Shown: positions 11,084-19,966 of the stretch, one piece after another
Position numbering within the stretch: the stretch's first letter is position 1
Layout of the letters: each line of letters starts with the position of its first letter
NCBI RefSeq assembly: GCF_000350225.1
Contig: NW_005179176.1
Span: 1-64,000 of the forward strand
Direction: 5' to 3'
Length of the DNA stretch: 64,000 nt
Source: Chondrus crispus
Taxonomy: Eukaryota; Rhodophyta; Florideophyceae; Gigartinales; Gigartinaceae
Translations under genes and position numbers: made by a program
The notes under the pieces: generated by a model
Told to the model about the DNA's origin: nothing
The model's input: the letters and a program-made list of their open reading frames with translations, nothing else
Databases searched by the model: none

Positions 11084-12826
11084 ATGTCTAAGATGGGCTC
11101 TTCCGCTACAGACGGTCTACCCGCCGCCGAGATTGGTCAAGCGACCGCTTCGGTCATTCTGACGAAAGCCAAGGCCTTTCAGGTATACTCTCGGCTTCAG
11201 AAGATGGCGAAGTTCGTCCGAGATGAGGATGAATGTTATCGTCAGTATCTCGGGGTCGCCCGGAATGTGCTCGAACTATTCACGTTTCCGCAGAGCTCTG
11301 GAACCACCGCTGCCGTTATGCCGGACCCTTTGGAGGTCTGCGAAGCCAAGTCTTATATGCTTCCTAGCCCCTCTTCCGTCTTCACGGCCGACCACTTCAA
11401 CCACCCGGTTTTCCCCCTCAAGGTTTTGTACAGCATTGCCGAGCTATTTGAGTTTGATGGAATTCCCAACGAATTCTTGGCCCATTGGGCGTGATCTCTG
11501 ATGAACACCTGGCAAGTGTTAATCAGAGATCACGAACGCGCCCACAAGAGAATCACGATCCAAGCCTTGTTTGCCTTTGTCCTTGGTTTCGACCCCAGCT
11601 CCACCCGCTCTGTTATAGACAGATTTCAGCAGATGCGTTCCCTTCCTTCGGGACGAGCTCTCAATGCCGACACGACAGCACCTCCGCCCGCAACCTAAGA
11701 TCCTATTAGGGCGCCAGGAACCTTACCCCCCGTACGCCCTCAGCAAGCTCACGGCCCGCATGGCCCTAGAAGCGGAGCGGTTGACAATGACAACCGCTTC
11801 AATCATGGCCGTAAACGTGCCACCAGTCGTGACTTGGCGCCCAACGTGGCTTCAGGGGACATGAGCCAGAGCGGACCCGTTAGATTTTACCAGCGCCCGC
11901 AGAACAGCCATGGCTATTCCCCAACTGCGCATGAACCCAACATGGACACTTGTGACACTCGCAAAGCAAACTACGTGCACCAGCAGTTCTCCTGTCCGAA
12001 GTTCAAGGGAGACCTCATTCAGTCCGTTGACATCCTCCTAGATGACTACGAGGCATGCGCACATCAGCACCGCCTAGCTCCTGCGCAGAAAGCGGAGTAC
12101 TTCATGAATGTCCTCGAGGGCCCGGCTCGTACCTATCTCCTGAGCAACTGCGCTCAAGGAATGGCTTACGAGCAGGTGGTCGAGTTAATGAACCGCGAGG
12201 ATGATAGCGACTCACGCCAGCTACAGGTCCAGTCCTCTCTTGAGTGTCTCAATTTAGACAACTTCATGTCCACTCGCTCCCTGACAACCCACTCCGACTG
12301 CCTGACCAAGCTGATCGAATACCTGGAATTGCTCACCCCGAAATGCCCTCCTGGTTCCCGATCAGACCAGAACAAGATACGTTTCATACGAAAGGCTGTT
12401 CTCGGTTGTGAATCGGCGCTCTCTCCCATTCGCAACATCGTCTCCCATCGTTACAAGTTCCACGCGTTCGTAACCGCCTTACATGAGAGCCTCTAGCTCT
12501 CCAACGAGCTCAAGGATGTTCGCCGGCTCGCGTATCCCACACAAAGCGCGGAGATGGACGAGGAACAAGCCGCTGATGTCTTCTTCCAACGCTACAGCCG
12601 CAACTCTCCTGAAGTTCGGAACCGGATGTCTAACCGCCCGCCGGGCCGTCCCGATCGGCCCCGGTTCCCGCCATCGTCTCGCACGCCTCCGGATCGCAAT
12701 GATGTCCGCCACGGGCCCACGTTTGACGAGGCGCGCCGTCGCAAGGAATGTTTCAAGTGTGTTGCTACTTGGCTGCCCGGCCATCGATGCCACACAGGGG
12801 CAATTGCTGCCAGCGCGCGCAGCTGA
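11084..12826 (+). pseudogene. gag: Gag region of copia-order element C
   Basis: The first frame starts at ATG 11084 (136 codons) and stops at an in-frame TGA at 11492-11494. The frame continues after it (SLMNTWQVLI, then FAFVLGFDPSS) and stops again at about 11698. A Gag core follows at 11834-12496 (FKGDLIQSVDILLDDYEA, then FMNVLEGPARTYLLSN). After an in-frame TAG (12494-12496) the same frame runs to 12826 with a degenerate nucleocapsid knuckle (CFKCVATWLPGHRC). Three stops plus a frame change mean it cannot make one Gag. Only 40 bp separate the first ATG from the LTR end of element B, so the 5' LTR of C is gone. Confidence 0.7.
11490..11534 (+). repeat. 19-bp hairpin inside the gag of element C
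   Basis: CGTGATCTCTGAT at 11490-11502 pairs perfectly with ATCAGAGATCACG at 11522-11534. One mismatch and 5 further pairs (AACAC with GTGTT) extend it, with loop CTGGCAA. The in-frame TGA at 11492-11494 lies in its 5' arm. Confidence 0.8.
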
Positions 12827-13176
12827 CTCTGCAAGGGTGATTCTCAAGTCCACATCATCCGAGACCACATTCTCCGGATGGAGGGAGAACAAGAACCTCA
12901 TGAAGGTTCTGCCCCTCCTGGGACAGAGGGAGACAACGCTACGGCAATGGAGCTGGACGACGCCTTGTATTATGCTCGTGATGTCAGTGACCATGCCCCG
13001 TATCACACCGACGAGTTCGACGGTGATGTGGTTACTAACGTGGTATCGGCTAGCGTATCAGAGCACATGCCCTGCGCGGATTTTCTCTAAGGCGATGTGG
13101 ACAAGTCGCTAATCCTCATCGCCCACACCGCTCGTCCTATCAACATAGAACTGCGACTCCTCGCCGCAAACTCCCG

Positions 13177-14222
13177 GTGCTTGACATCGACTGCACGAAG
13201 ATCTTCGCAACTGACCTCCAACTTGAATGCTCTTCAAGACGGCCTCTCCGGTTCTGCGTTGATATAGATGCTCCCAAGTCGGTTATCGGCAACCCAGAGC
13301 TTACCCGACTTCTGGCGGCTGCTGGAATGCACCGCCATAACATCCACCGCTCGGCACACTGCTTCCGCTTTGGGGACGAATCCTTCCAGTTCCTTGGACG
13401 AATCTCCCTGCCCCTCGCTACTCCGCCGGGTTTCAAACCCATCTTTGTCGAGTTTGACATCGTCTAGGCAAACATTCCGCCTTTGCTGGGCATGGATATC
13501 TTGGACCGAGAGAAACTCGTCGCCGATACAGTCTTCAACCAACTGGCTCGACGATCGGCAAACGAACTAGAAGACGGGCCTATGACCTATGTCGATGAAT
13601 GGTTCATACCCCTTGTATGCTCGCCGAGCCGGCACGTCTACGTCCCCTTTGACTGTGGGACACGGAACTACTTCACGAAGGCACAGCTCAACAAGTTGCA
13701 CATCCAGTTCTTTCACCCATCCGCCACTAAGCTCTTCAACTTGCTAAGGATGTCCCGCCCTGACGATGGGACGCCAGAGACGCTCCATATCCTTCGGGAT
13801 ATATCGAAGCGCTGTGATCCCTGCCAACGAATAAAACCTGGACCTACCCGCTTCTGCGTCTCTTTTGGTACCGAGAACGCCCGATTCAACGAGAGGATCA
13901 TGGTGGATATCATGTACATCGACTCCATGCCCATCTTGCATATCGTTGACGAGTCGACCCGCTTCTCCGCAGCCCGCTTCCTCCCCAATGTTAGCACCAA
14001 GGAAATCTGGGACACCCTGCTTCGCTGTTGGGCCTCGATCTACACCGGTCTGCCCTATGGGATACTGGTCGACCAAGGCGGAAGCCTCACCAAACGCTTG
14101 CCTTTCGTCTCCCTTGCTGCAAGAGCAGATGTAGAAGTCAAGGCACGGGAATTTAAGAGCACTCAAGCCTTGGAATCCGGGAACGGTATCATGAAACAGT
14201 CCGTGCCACCTTCCGCAAGATA
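13177..14222 (+). pseudogene. pol: Protease and integrase region of element C
   Basis: Residues of a retroviral-type aspartic protease are recognisable (CVDIDAPKSVIGN in place of the usual DTGA/S loop, then PPLLGMDILD). After an in-frame TAG (13465-13467) the frame continues into integrase: a zinc-binding part with HIQFFHPS and CDPCQ, then core motifs VDIMYIDS, LVDQGGS and ALESGNG as likely D-D-E positions. Protease followed by integrase before RT is the Ty1/copia order. A single-base frameshift near 14185 moves the conserved continuation (YHETVRATFRK) into the next frame. Confidence 0.75.
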
Positions 14223-14918
14223 GTGCTCGTATATCCGAACGTGGACAAGACGCTCCTCCGTCAGATGGCTATCAAGGCCATGAACGACACTCTGGGACCA
14301 GAAGGCCTCATTCCATTGTCCCTCGTCTTCGGAGAACTACCTCGCGTCTACACTGCCTCGGAAACGCCTCAACCCCGAGATACTCTTAAAGAACGTGCCG
14401 CGATGGATCACGCTGCCCGCATTGAGATGCAGCGCATCATGGCTAAGATGCATGTTGCTCAAGGCTTGCGACAATCTGTGCCACTTGCTGCAAACCGCGC
14501 TTATGACCCTGGCGATCAAGTCCTAGTTTGGCGTGAGAAAATCGTCAATCGCCGCATTGGCGAATGGCTCGGTCACTTTATGGTCCTCGGGATGGACGCC
14601 AGCAAGAAACTTTTACACATACAGGATGTCAAAGTCGGTGCGGCTCGCCCCTTCAATGTCGCCCAAGTCAAGCGCTATATCGCCCCAATGGATGGCGCCC
14701 ACTCCTCCTTTGCCGACCTTCATCTTGGCCTTGCGCACTTCTCGTCTCCGGGTAATGACGATGACTGCGTTCATTTAACCGAAGTCATTCATCCAAAAGA
14801 TCCCCGAGACACTTCTTCGGACATGTACCAAGCGAAACGTGATGAGATTTGCCGGTTACTCGACCGCGGGACATTTAGCGTCATCCTTCGAGAAGAGGTT
14901 CCTCCCGACGGTAACGTA
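14223..14918 (+). pseudogene. pol: Integrase C-terminus and RT start of element C, cut by an LTR
   Basis: The frame continues the integrase (AIKAMNDTLGPEGLIP, LSLVFGELPR, then PGDQVLVWRE) and reaches the conserved N-terminal edge of the RT (TEVIHPKDPRD, then RDEICRLLDRGTFSVIL). It is cut at 14919 by the LTR of element D, which supplies a chance stop at 14939. The rest of RT and RNase H are absent from the window. Confidence 0.75.
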
Positions 14919-15857
14919 TGTAGTGCAATAGGCACCTGAAAAGGGGGCTGAAAAGAGATGAAAATGATGGGGTATGACAAGCAAAAGTGGAAATCATTTC
15001 ACTTTATTATTTTAATTATTAATTTTAATTAGTCGCATATTAGTTATTTAACATTAGATTAGATCTAGGATCTAGCGCCGAGAGCTACTGTAGTGGCTCC
15101 GGCGGGGCGATATATACCTTAGCCCTCTGACGACCAAGTCAGTAAAGGTAACCCGAGTTGCCGGAGTTGAATGTTGCCTTGGTCGAAGTCCGTCTCTAAC
15201 AAGACGCTCCCTTTTACCTAAGCCTACGGCATCCTCTATCGCTCGGGGTCCCGTTTTCCCTTATCAATTTTCCTTTATTTCCCTATCCTAATTTCCCTTA
15301 ATCTTGAGTTGGTCCCACCTTGTAGGATTGCGATCCGCAACGTGACGTCATTTGCCATCGGGCTTTTGTGTTGGTGCCCCAGTGGTGCTTTTCTCAGAGT
15401 TGGTTCCATCGGAATCTGGTTGCGACTAATCCGTTGTTGGTACTTTGCCATCGGGCAGTACGACGGTGTAGCGCTGCTACGTTTTCTTCTTTCCCGACGG
15501 GCTACGTTGCGACGTCCCCGTCGAAGACCTTATCAAGGGTATAAGGTGTACAAGGCGCTCTTCGAGCATTGGATTTATGACCCATCGGACCAGGTTTACC
15601 TAAACACCCCTCCGAACTCGTCGAGCAGTCGCGTTTACAAGTCTCTACCACCATTTACGGATCCCGGGCTGGGCCCTTCTCTTTGGCCCCCCCCTATCAG
15701 GGATCCGAGCTACTGCGGGCCGCAAACCCGCTTAAAGAGGACAGGGAGCTTCGAACACTCCGTAGCGCTGTGCCGTTTGCAGTTGTTGTTTTTGTTGCTG
15801 TTGTTTGTGTTGGACCGTCGAACCTTGGTCTCTGCCTAACAGGCGCATTGCACTACA
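14919..15857 (+). mobile_element. 5' LTR of element D (F family), complete
   Basis: 939 bp from TGTAGTGCAATA to ATTGCACTACA with inverted ends. It is the same length as, and closely similar to, the 3' LTR of element F at 18903-19841. It interrupts element C; bases 14914-14918 (ACGTA) are one possible target-site copy, but the partner is lost. Confidence 0.9.
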
Positions 15858-15861
15858 AAAG

Positions 15862-15879
15862 TGGTCTCCCGACCTAGAA
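15862..15879 (+). other. Primer-binding site of element D
   Basis: TGGTCTCCCGACCTAGAA starts four bases after the LTR end. TGG is the complement of a tRNA CCA end. The site is the same in element F (32867-32884, minus), and element J has a near copy. A second copy of the LTR-end/PBS junction (GCACTACAAAAGTGGTCT) lies about 90 bp downstream, near 15946-15963. Confidence 0.65.
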
Positions 15880-16034
15880 TTTTTGTTTACTGTGCAGGAA
15901 ACCCGACCTAGAATTTTTGTCGACGACAGTCCCGGTCTGGAGACGCACTACAAAAGTGGTCTGGGAACGGACTCTTTTCTTTATTTTCTTTCTGTTTGTA
16001 ACCTCTTTGCTGCGTAGGTCCGCTCGTACGAGCG

Positions 16035-16277
16035 ATGTCAACAAGCGTACCCGGGGACGTCGGTCTCGGGGCGAGCAGAGCCGGATCGGCACGAGCGTCG
16101 AGGATCCCGAGGGGTCCTCGCACCCGGAGCCAGGCCAATACGGCCACGGACCCGGGAGATCAAGAATCCCCTACGGGGATAGCCGCAGACAAGACTGACC
16201 TCGACGAGAAGTTGGAGAAGATGAGCAGCGAAATTCGCGAAGAAGCGAAGAAAAATCTCGAGGCTGAATTAATGTGA
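16035..16277 (+). pseudogene. gag: Gag N-terminal fragment of element D
   Basis: About 79 codons from ATG 16035 match the start of the Gag of element F almost residue for residue (MSTSVPGDVG, then QANTATDPGDQESP). The match ends at about 16271, where a different LTR begins. Everything downstream of the first coiled stretch of Gag is deleted. Confidence 0.9.
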
Positions 16278-17191
16278 ATACTGTAGTCCGGGATTGGGGG
16301 ACACTCGTGTGAATATTTGCACAGTTTTTATTTTAATTATTAATCTTATTTAGTTAATTAGTCAGTATTAATTTGGGTGACACTGGATTAGATCTAGGAT
16401 CTAGCGCCGCGAGTTACTGTAGTGGCTCCAGCGGGCGATATATACCTTAGCCCACTGGCCACCAAGTCAGTAAAGGTAACCCGAGTTGCCGGAGTTGAAT
16501 GTCGCCTTGGTCGAAGTCCGTCTATAACAAGACGCTCCCTTTTACCTAAGCCTACGGCATTCTTCAACGCTCGGGGATCCCCTTTCTTTTCTTTTATTTC
16601 TCTATCCTTTATTTCCCTATCCTAATTTCCCTTAGCCTTGAGTTGGTCTCACCTTGTAGGACTGCAATCCGCAACGTGACGTCATTAGCCATCGGGCTTT
16701 TGTGTTGGTGCCCCAGTGGTGCTTTTCTCAGAGTTGGTTCCATCGGAATCTGGTTGCGACCGATCCGGTGTTGGTACTTTGCCATCGGGCAGTACGAAGG
16801 TGCAGCGCTTCTACGTTTTCTTCTTTCCCAACGGGCTACGTGGCGTCCGCATCGAAGACCTTATCAAGGATATAAGGTATCAAGGCGCTCCACGAGCATT
16901 GGATTTACGACCCAGCGGGTTCGGTCTGCCTAGACACCCCGCACTCGTCGAGCATTTGCCTTTTCAAGTCTTTACCACACCTATAATCCCGGGCCGGGCT
17001 TTTCTTCCTTTGCCCCCTCTTTTTGGGATTCGAGCTACCGCGGGACGTAACCCCGTATAAAGGGAAAGGGAGCTCCAAACACTGCGTGGCATTGCGCCGC
17101 CGGCGGCTTTGGTTGTTTCGTTTGTTTGTTTGTTTTCGGGCCGTGAGGGTCCTCGACCTTGTCCACTGCCTACCAGGCGCATTGCACCACA
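16272..17191 (+). mobile_element. Variant LTR (element E), 5'-truncated
   Basis: The sequence runs from TAGTCCGGGATT near 16284 through the shared LTR middle (TAGATCTAGGATCTAGCGCC) to GCGCATTGCACCACA at 17191. Its first 150 bp match the LTR of element J (50230-51244) better than the D/F LTR, so it is a distinct subfamily. The first bases of the LTR are missing. What follows 17191 does not carry the primer-binding site, so this is a 3' end or solo remnant. Confidence 0.75.
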
Positions 17192-17402
17192 CTAAGTTCG
17201 CAGATTGAAGAGGACGTCAATGAGAAGGAGGGGGAATACTGCAACAATGAGATCAAGGATCCAAAGTGGATTGGATCATTCGAAATGGATAACAAGATTG
17301 GATCATGTGACAGAGCAAATTCGATCAATTTGACATAATCTGGATTTTTCTAGAAACATCTTGATTCAGATATTCCGGAGAGTTCCAGAGGACTCTCGAT
17401 TG

Positions 17403-17420
17403 TTCTAGAAAATTCTAGAG
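17403..17420. promoter_or_regulatory. Heat-shock-element-like array
   Basis: TTCTAGAAAATTCTAGAG has the TTC-nn-GAA-nn-TTC-nn-GA spacing of a heat-shock factor site, with another TTCTAGAA at 17348-17355 and single TTCC/TTCT units around both. No promoter or transcript is tied to it. Confidence 0.35.
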
Positions 17421-18143
17421 TAAGATGTTCCAGGGTATTCTAAAAGACATGCAATTTTCATGTAGATAATTTGCAACCTTAGTGTAACCTTTGTTTTTAG
17501 TACAATTTGAGGGGGTGCGAAAGATAAGACGGGACCTGTGTTGGACGAGTTGGGAAACTCGCCACCTCAACCCAACCTACAACTCTCCGGAAGACTACTA
17601 TCTACATTCAACGTATATCGTCTACTGTACTACATGTTGCCGCTGTAAGTGCCGCTCGTCAGTAGCCGCCGTAGCCTGTGCGGATCATTGCAGCGAGTAT
17701 TGCCGTAATGCACAAAAACATATAGAGGCACTAATATAAAACCACTGATGCGCTCGTATAGTATGAAACCAGTTTTCGTTTACCCAATACACAACTACAC
17801 AGTAAAATGGTAGTTCACTAGAAAATGCGCAGTACATACAGTACGTTTCCTGAGTTTATTGAAACAAATAAAATATACCATGGCGCATACGGCGTAAAGT
17901 ACTTAGGACAGGCTACTACGGAGAACAAAAGAGACGCGCAGCCAGAATCTCCTTACTCCGTGTCACTTTCATCCAATATCACACGATCCCTGCGACGCGA
18001 CATGCGATAACGAAGATTTTGCGTGCTTTCATCATGTACATGGCCCTTAATCCGCATTGAACCCGTTTATGTCACGCGAAGGTGATTACGTGCACCAGTA
18101 TTGTGCTGACCGTCCTCAAAGCGAGGACTACGGAGCCTCATAG

Positions 18144-18201
18144 CAAAGCGTGACTGGTGTCGACTCATTCAATTGCATGAGTCGACACCAGTCACGCTTT
18201 G
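18144..18201. repeat. Perfect 25-bp inverted repeat
   Basis: CAAAGCGTGACTGG and the rest of a 25-base arm (18144-18168) is repeated exactly as its reverse complement at 18177-18201, with an 8-base loop TCAATTGC. It is not part of an LTR or an ORF. Confidence 0.9.
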
Positions 18202-18902
18202 AACATGTGCCTGTTCAAACCCTCTCCCAACGCCACTTATGAGATAGTACAACCCATGAACTGCACATTCAACCAAACTAGTTTTCTACTATAAAACATT
18301 TCGCAGACACTCGGCGATTGTAGTTCAAGTCTTCCCATGAGATCGTAGCACGTGTTATAATTCGCACATGGTCACCACACGTAGATATTCGGCTGGGCCT
18401 TGGTATATTTCATCTGCAAGTATGGACCAGCAGTCATCCTGAAACTCACTTAATATTCCTTCATATTTATACTGCAAGGCTCTCCTCTCCCTTTCGTATG
18501 CCTTCTATGAGAGGGCCTGCTTCGGCGAAATGTGTCCAGGTCCGACACAGAGCTGGGATAATGCTCGATGCGTCCAATAGTCTTGTCTGCTTGAAAACTA
18601 TGCGGACTGTGGGACGGGGTGGTACAAGCTGAAGAGAGGATCAAATGGATTGGATGGTGATGGGAACTGCATGTCTGTTGGTCAGGAGTCAAGTTAGAAA
18701 GCGCCCACTTTCCGTAGACCCCACGCTTCACATTTTTTGTCGACACTGTGTAGACACTGTACGGGAAAGTATACCACACGCTAGCTCGGGTCCTAAGGCG
18801 CCATCTGCCCCGCTCTTAAGTACACGCACTGCTTACTCCGCCTTGTGCTCGATTCGGTCTTCACCTCTAGCCTAACCTCAACCGTCGCTCGCAAATGATG
18901 CG

Positions 18903-19841
18903 TGTAGTGCAATGCGCCTGTTAGACAGAGACCAAGGTCCGACGGTCCAACACAAACAACAGCAACAAAAACAACAACTGCCAACGGCACAGCGCTACGG
19001 AGTGTTCGAAGCTCCCTGTCCTCTTTAAGCGGGTTTGCGGCCCGCAGTAGCTCGGATCCCTGATAGGGGGGGGCAAAGAGAAGGGCCCAGCCCGGGATCG
19101 GTAAATGGTGGTAGAGACTTGTAAACGCGACTGCTCGACGAGTTCGGAGGGGTGTTTAGGTAAACCTGGTCCGATGGGTCGTAAATCCAATGCTCGAAGA
19201 GCGCCTTGTATCACCTTATACCCTTGATAAGGTCTTCGACGGGGACGTCGCAACGTAGCCCGTCGGGAAAGAAGAAAACGTAGCAGCGCTACACCGTCGT
19301 ACTGCCCGATGGCAAAGTACGAACAACGGATTAGTCGCAACCAGATTCCGATGGAACCAACACTGAGAAAAGCACCACTGGTGCACCAACACAAAAGCCC
19401 GAGGGCAAATGACGTCACGTTGCGGATCGCAATCCTACAAGGTGGGACCAACTCAAGATTAAGGGAAATTAGGATAGGGAAATAAAGGAAAAGTGATAAG
19501 GGAAAACGGGACCCCGAGCGATAGAGGATGCCGTAGGCTTAGGTAAAAGGGAGCGTCTTGTTAGAGACGGACTTCGACCAAGGCGACATTCAACTCCGGC
19601 AACTCGGGTTACCTTTACTGACTTGGTCGTCAGAGGGCTAAGGTATATATCGCCCCGCCGGAGCCACTACAGTAGCTCTCGGCGCTAGATCCTAGATCTA
19701 ATCTAATGTTAAATAACTAATATGCGACTAATTAAAGTTAATAATTAAAATAATAAAGTGAAATGATTTCCACTTTTGCTTGTCATACCCCATCATTTTC
19801 ATCTCTTTTCAGCCCCCTTTTCAGGTGCGTATTGCACTACA
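18903..19841 (-). mobile_element. 3' LTR of element F
   Basis: 939 bp, complete, with inverted ends TGTAGTGCAAT and ATTGCACTACA. It adjoins the target duplication ATGCG on its left and a polypurine tract on its right. Confidence 0.95.
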
Positions 19842-19853
19842 TATCCCCCTTCT
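19842..19853 (-). other. Polypurine tract of element F
   Basis: On the minus strand AGAAGGGGGATA directly precedes the TGTAG of the 3' LTR, the standard position of the plus-strand primer. Confidence 0.85.
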
Positions 19854-19966
19854 GAGCGCCCTTGCGCAACGCCCAGCCATCGTATAATCTAGTGCCGCTG
19901 CTGACCGTGTTTCCCGGTCATCAATCACTCTGCGCGGCGTTCTAGCAAGGGTAAGACGAAAATACC

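Larger units (their letters stand above)
17192..18897. other. Unassigned DNA between elements E and F
   Basis: I see no gene here. Visible structure: a purine-rich run AGAAGGAGGGGGAATA near 17223-17238 that could be an old polypurine tract; a cluster of TTCnnGAA-type words (17348-17440); a segment at 17690-17960 that resembles diverged DNA at 60985-61680 (shared GCGAGTATTGC, GTAATGC, then TTCACTAGAA and CGCATACGGCGT); and a perfect 25-bp hairpin (18144-18201). The DNA from about 18200 to 18897 is the left target flank of element F. Confidence 0.6.

Noticed and set aside
12479-13006. 175-codon minus-strand ORF in element C
   Set aside because: Opposite strand of the gag and nucleocapsid region; no independent support.
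15309-15839. 176-codon ORF, repeated at 18921-19451 (minus) and in part at 111-464, 16643-16933 and 33223-33438
   Set aside because: It is LTR sequence read in one frame; the repeats are copies of the LTR, not a gene family.
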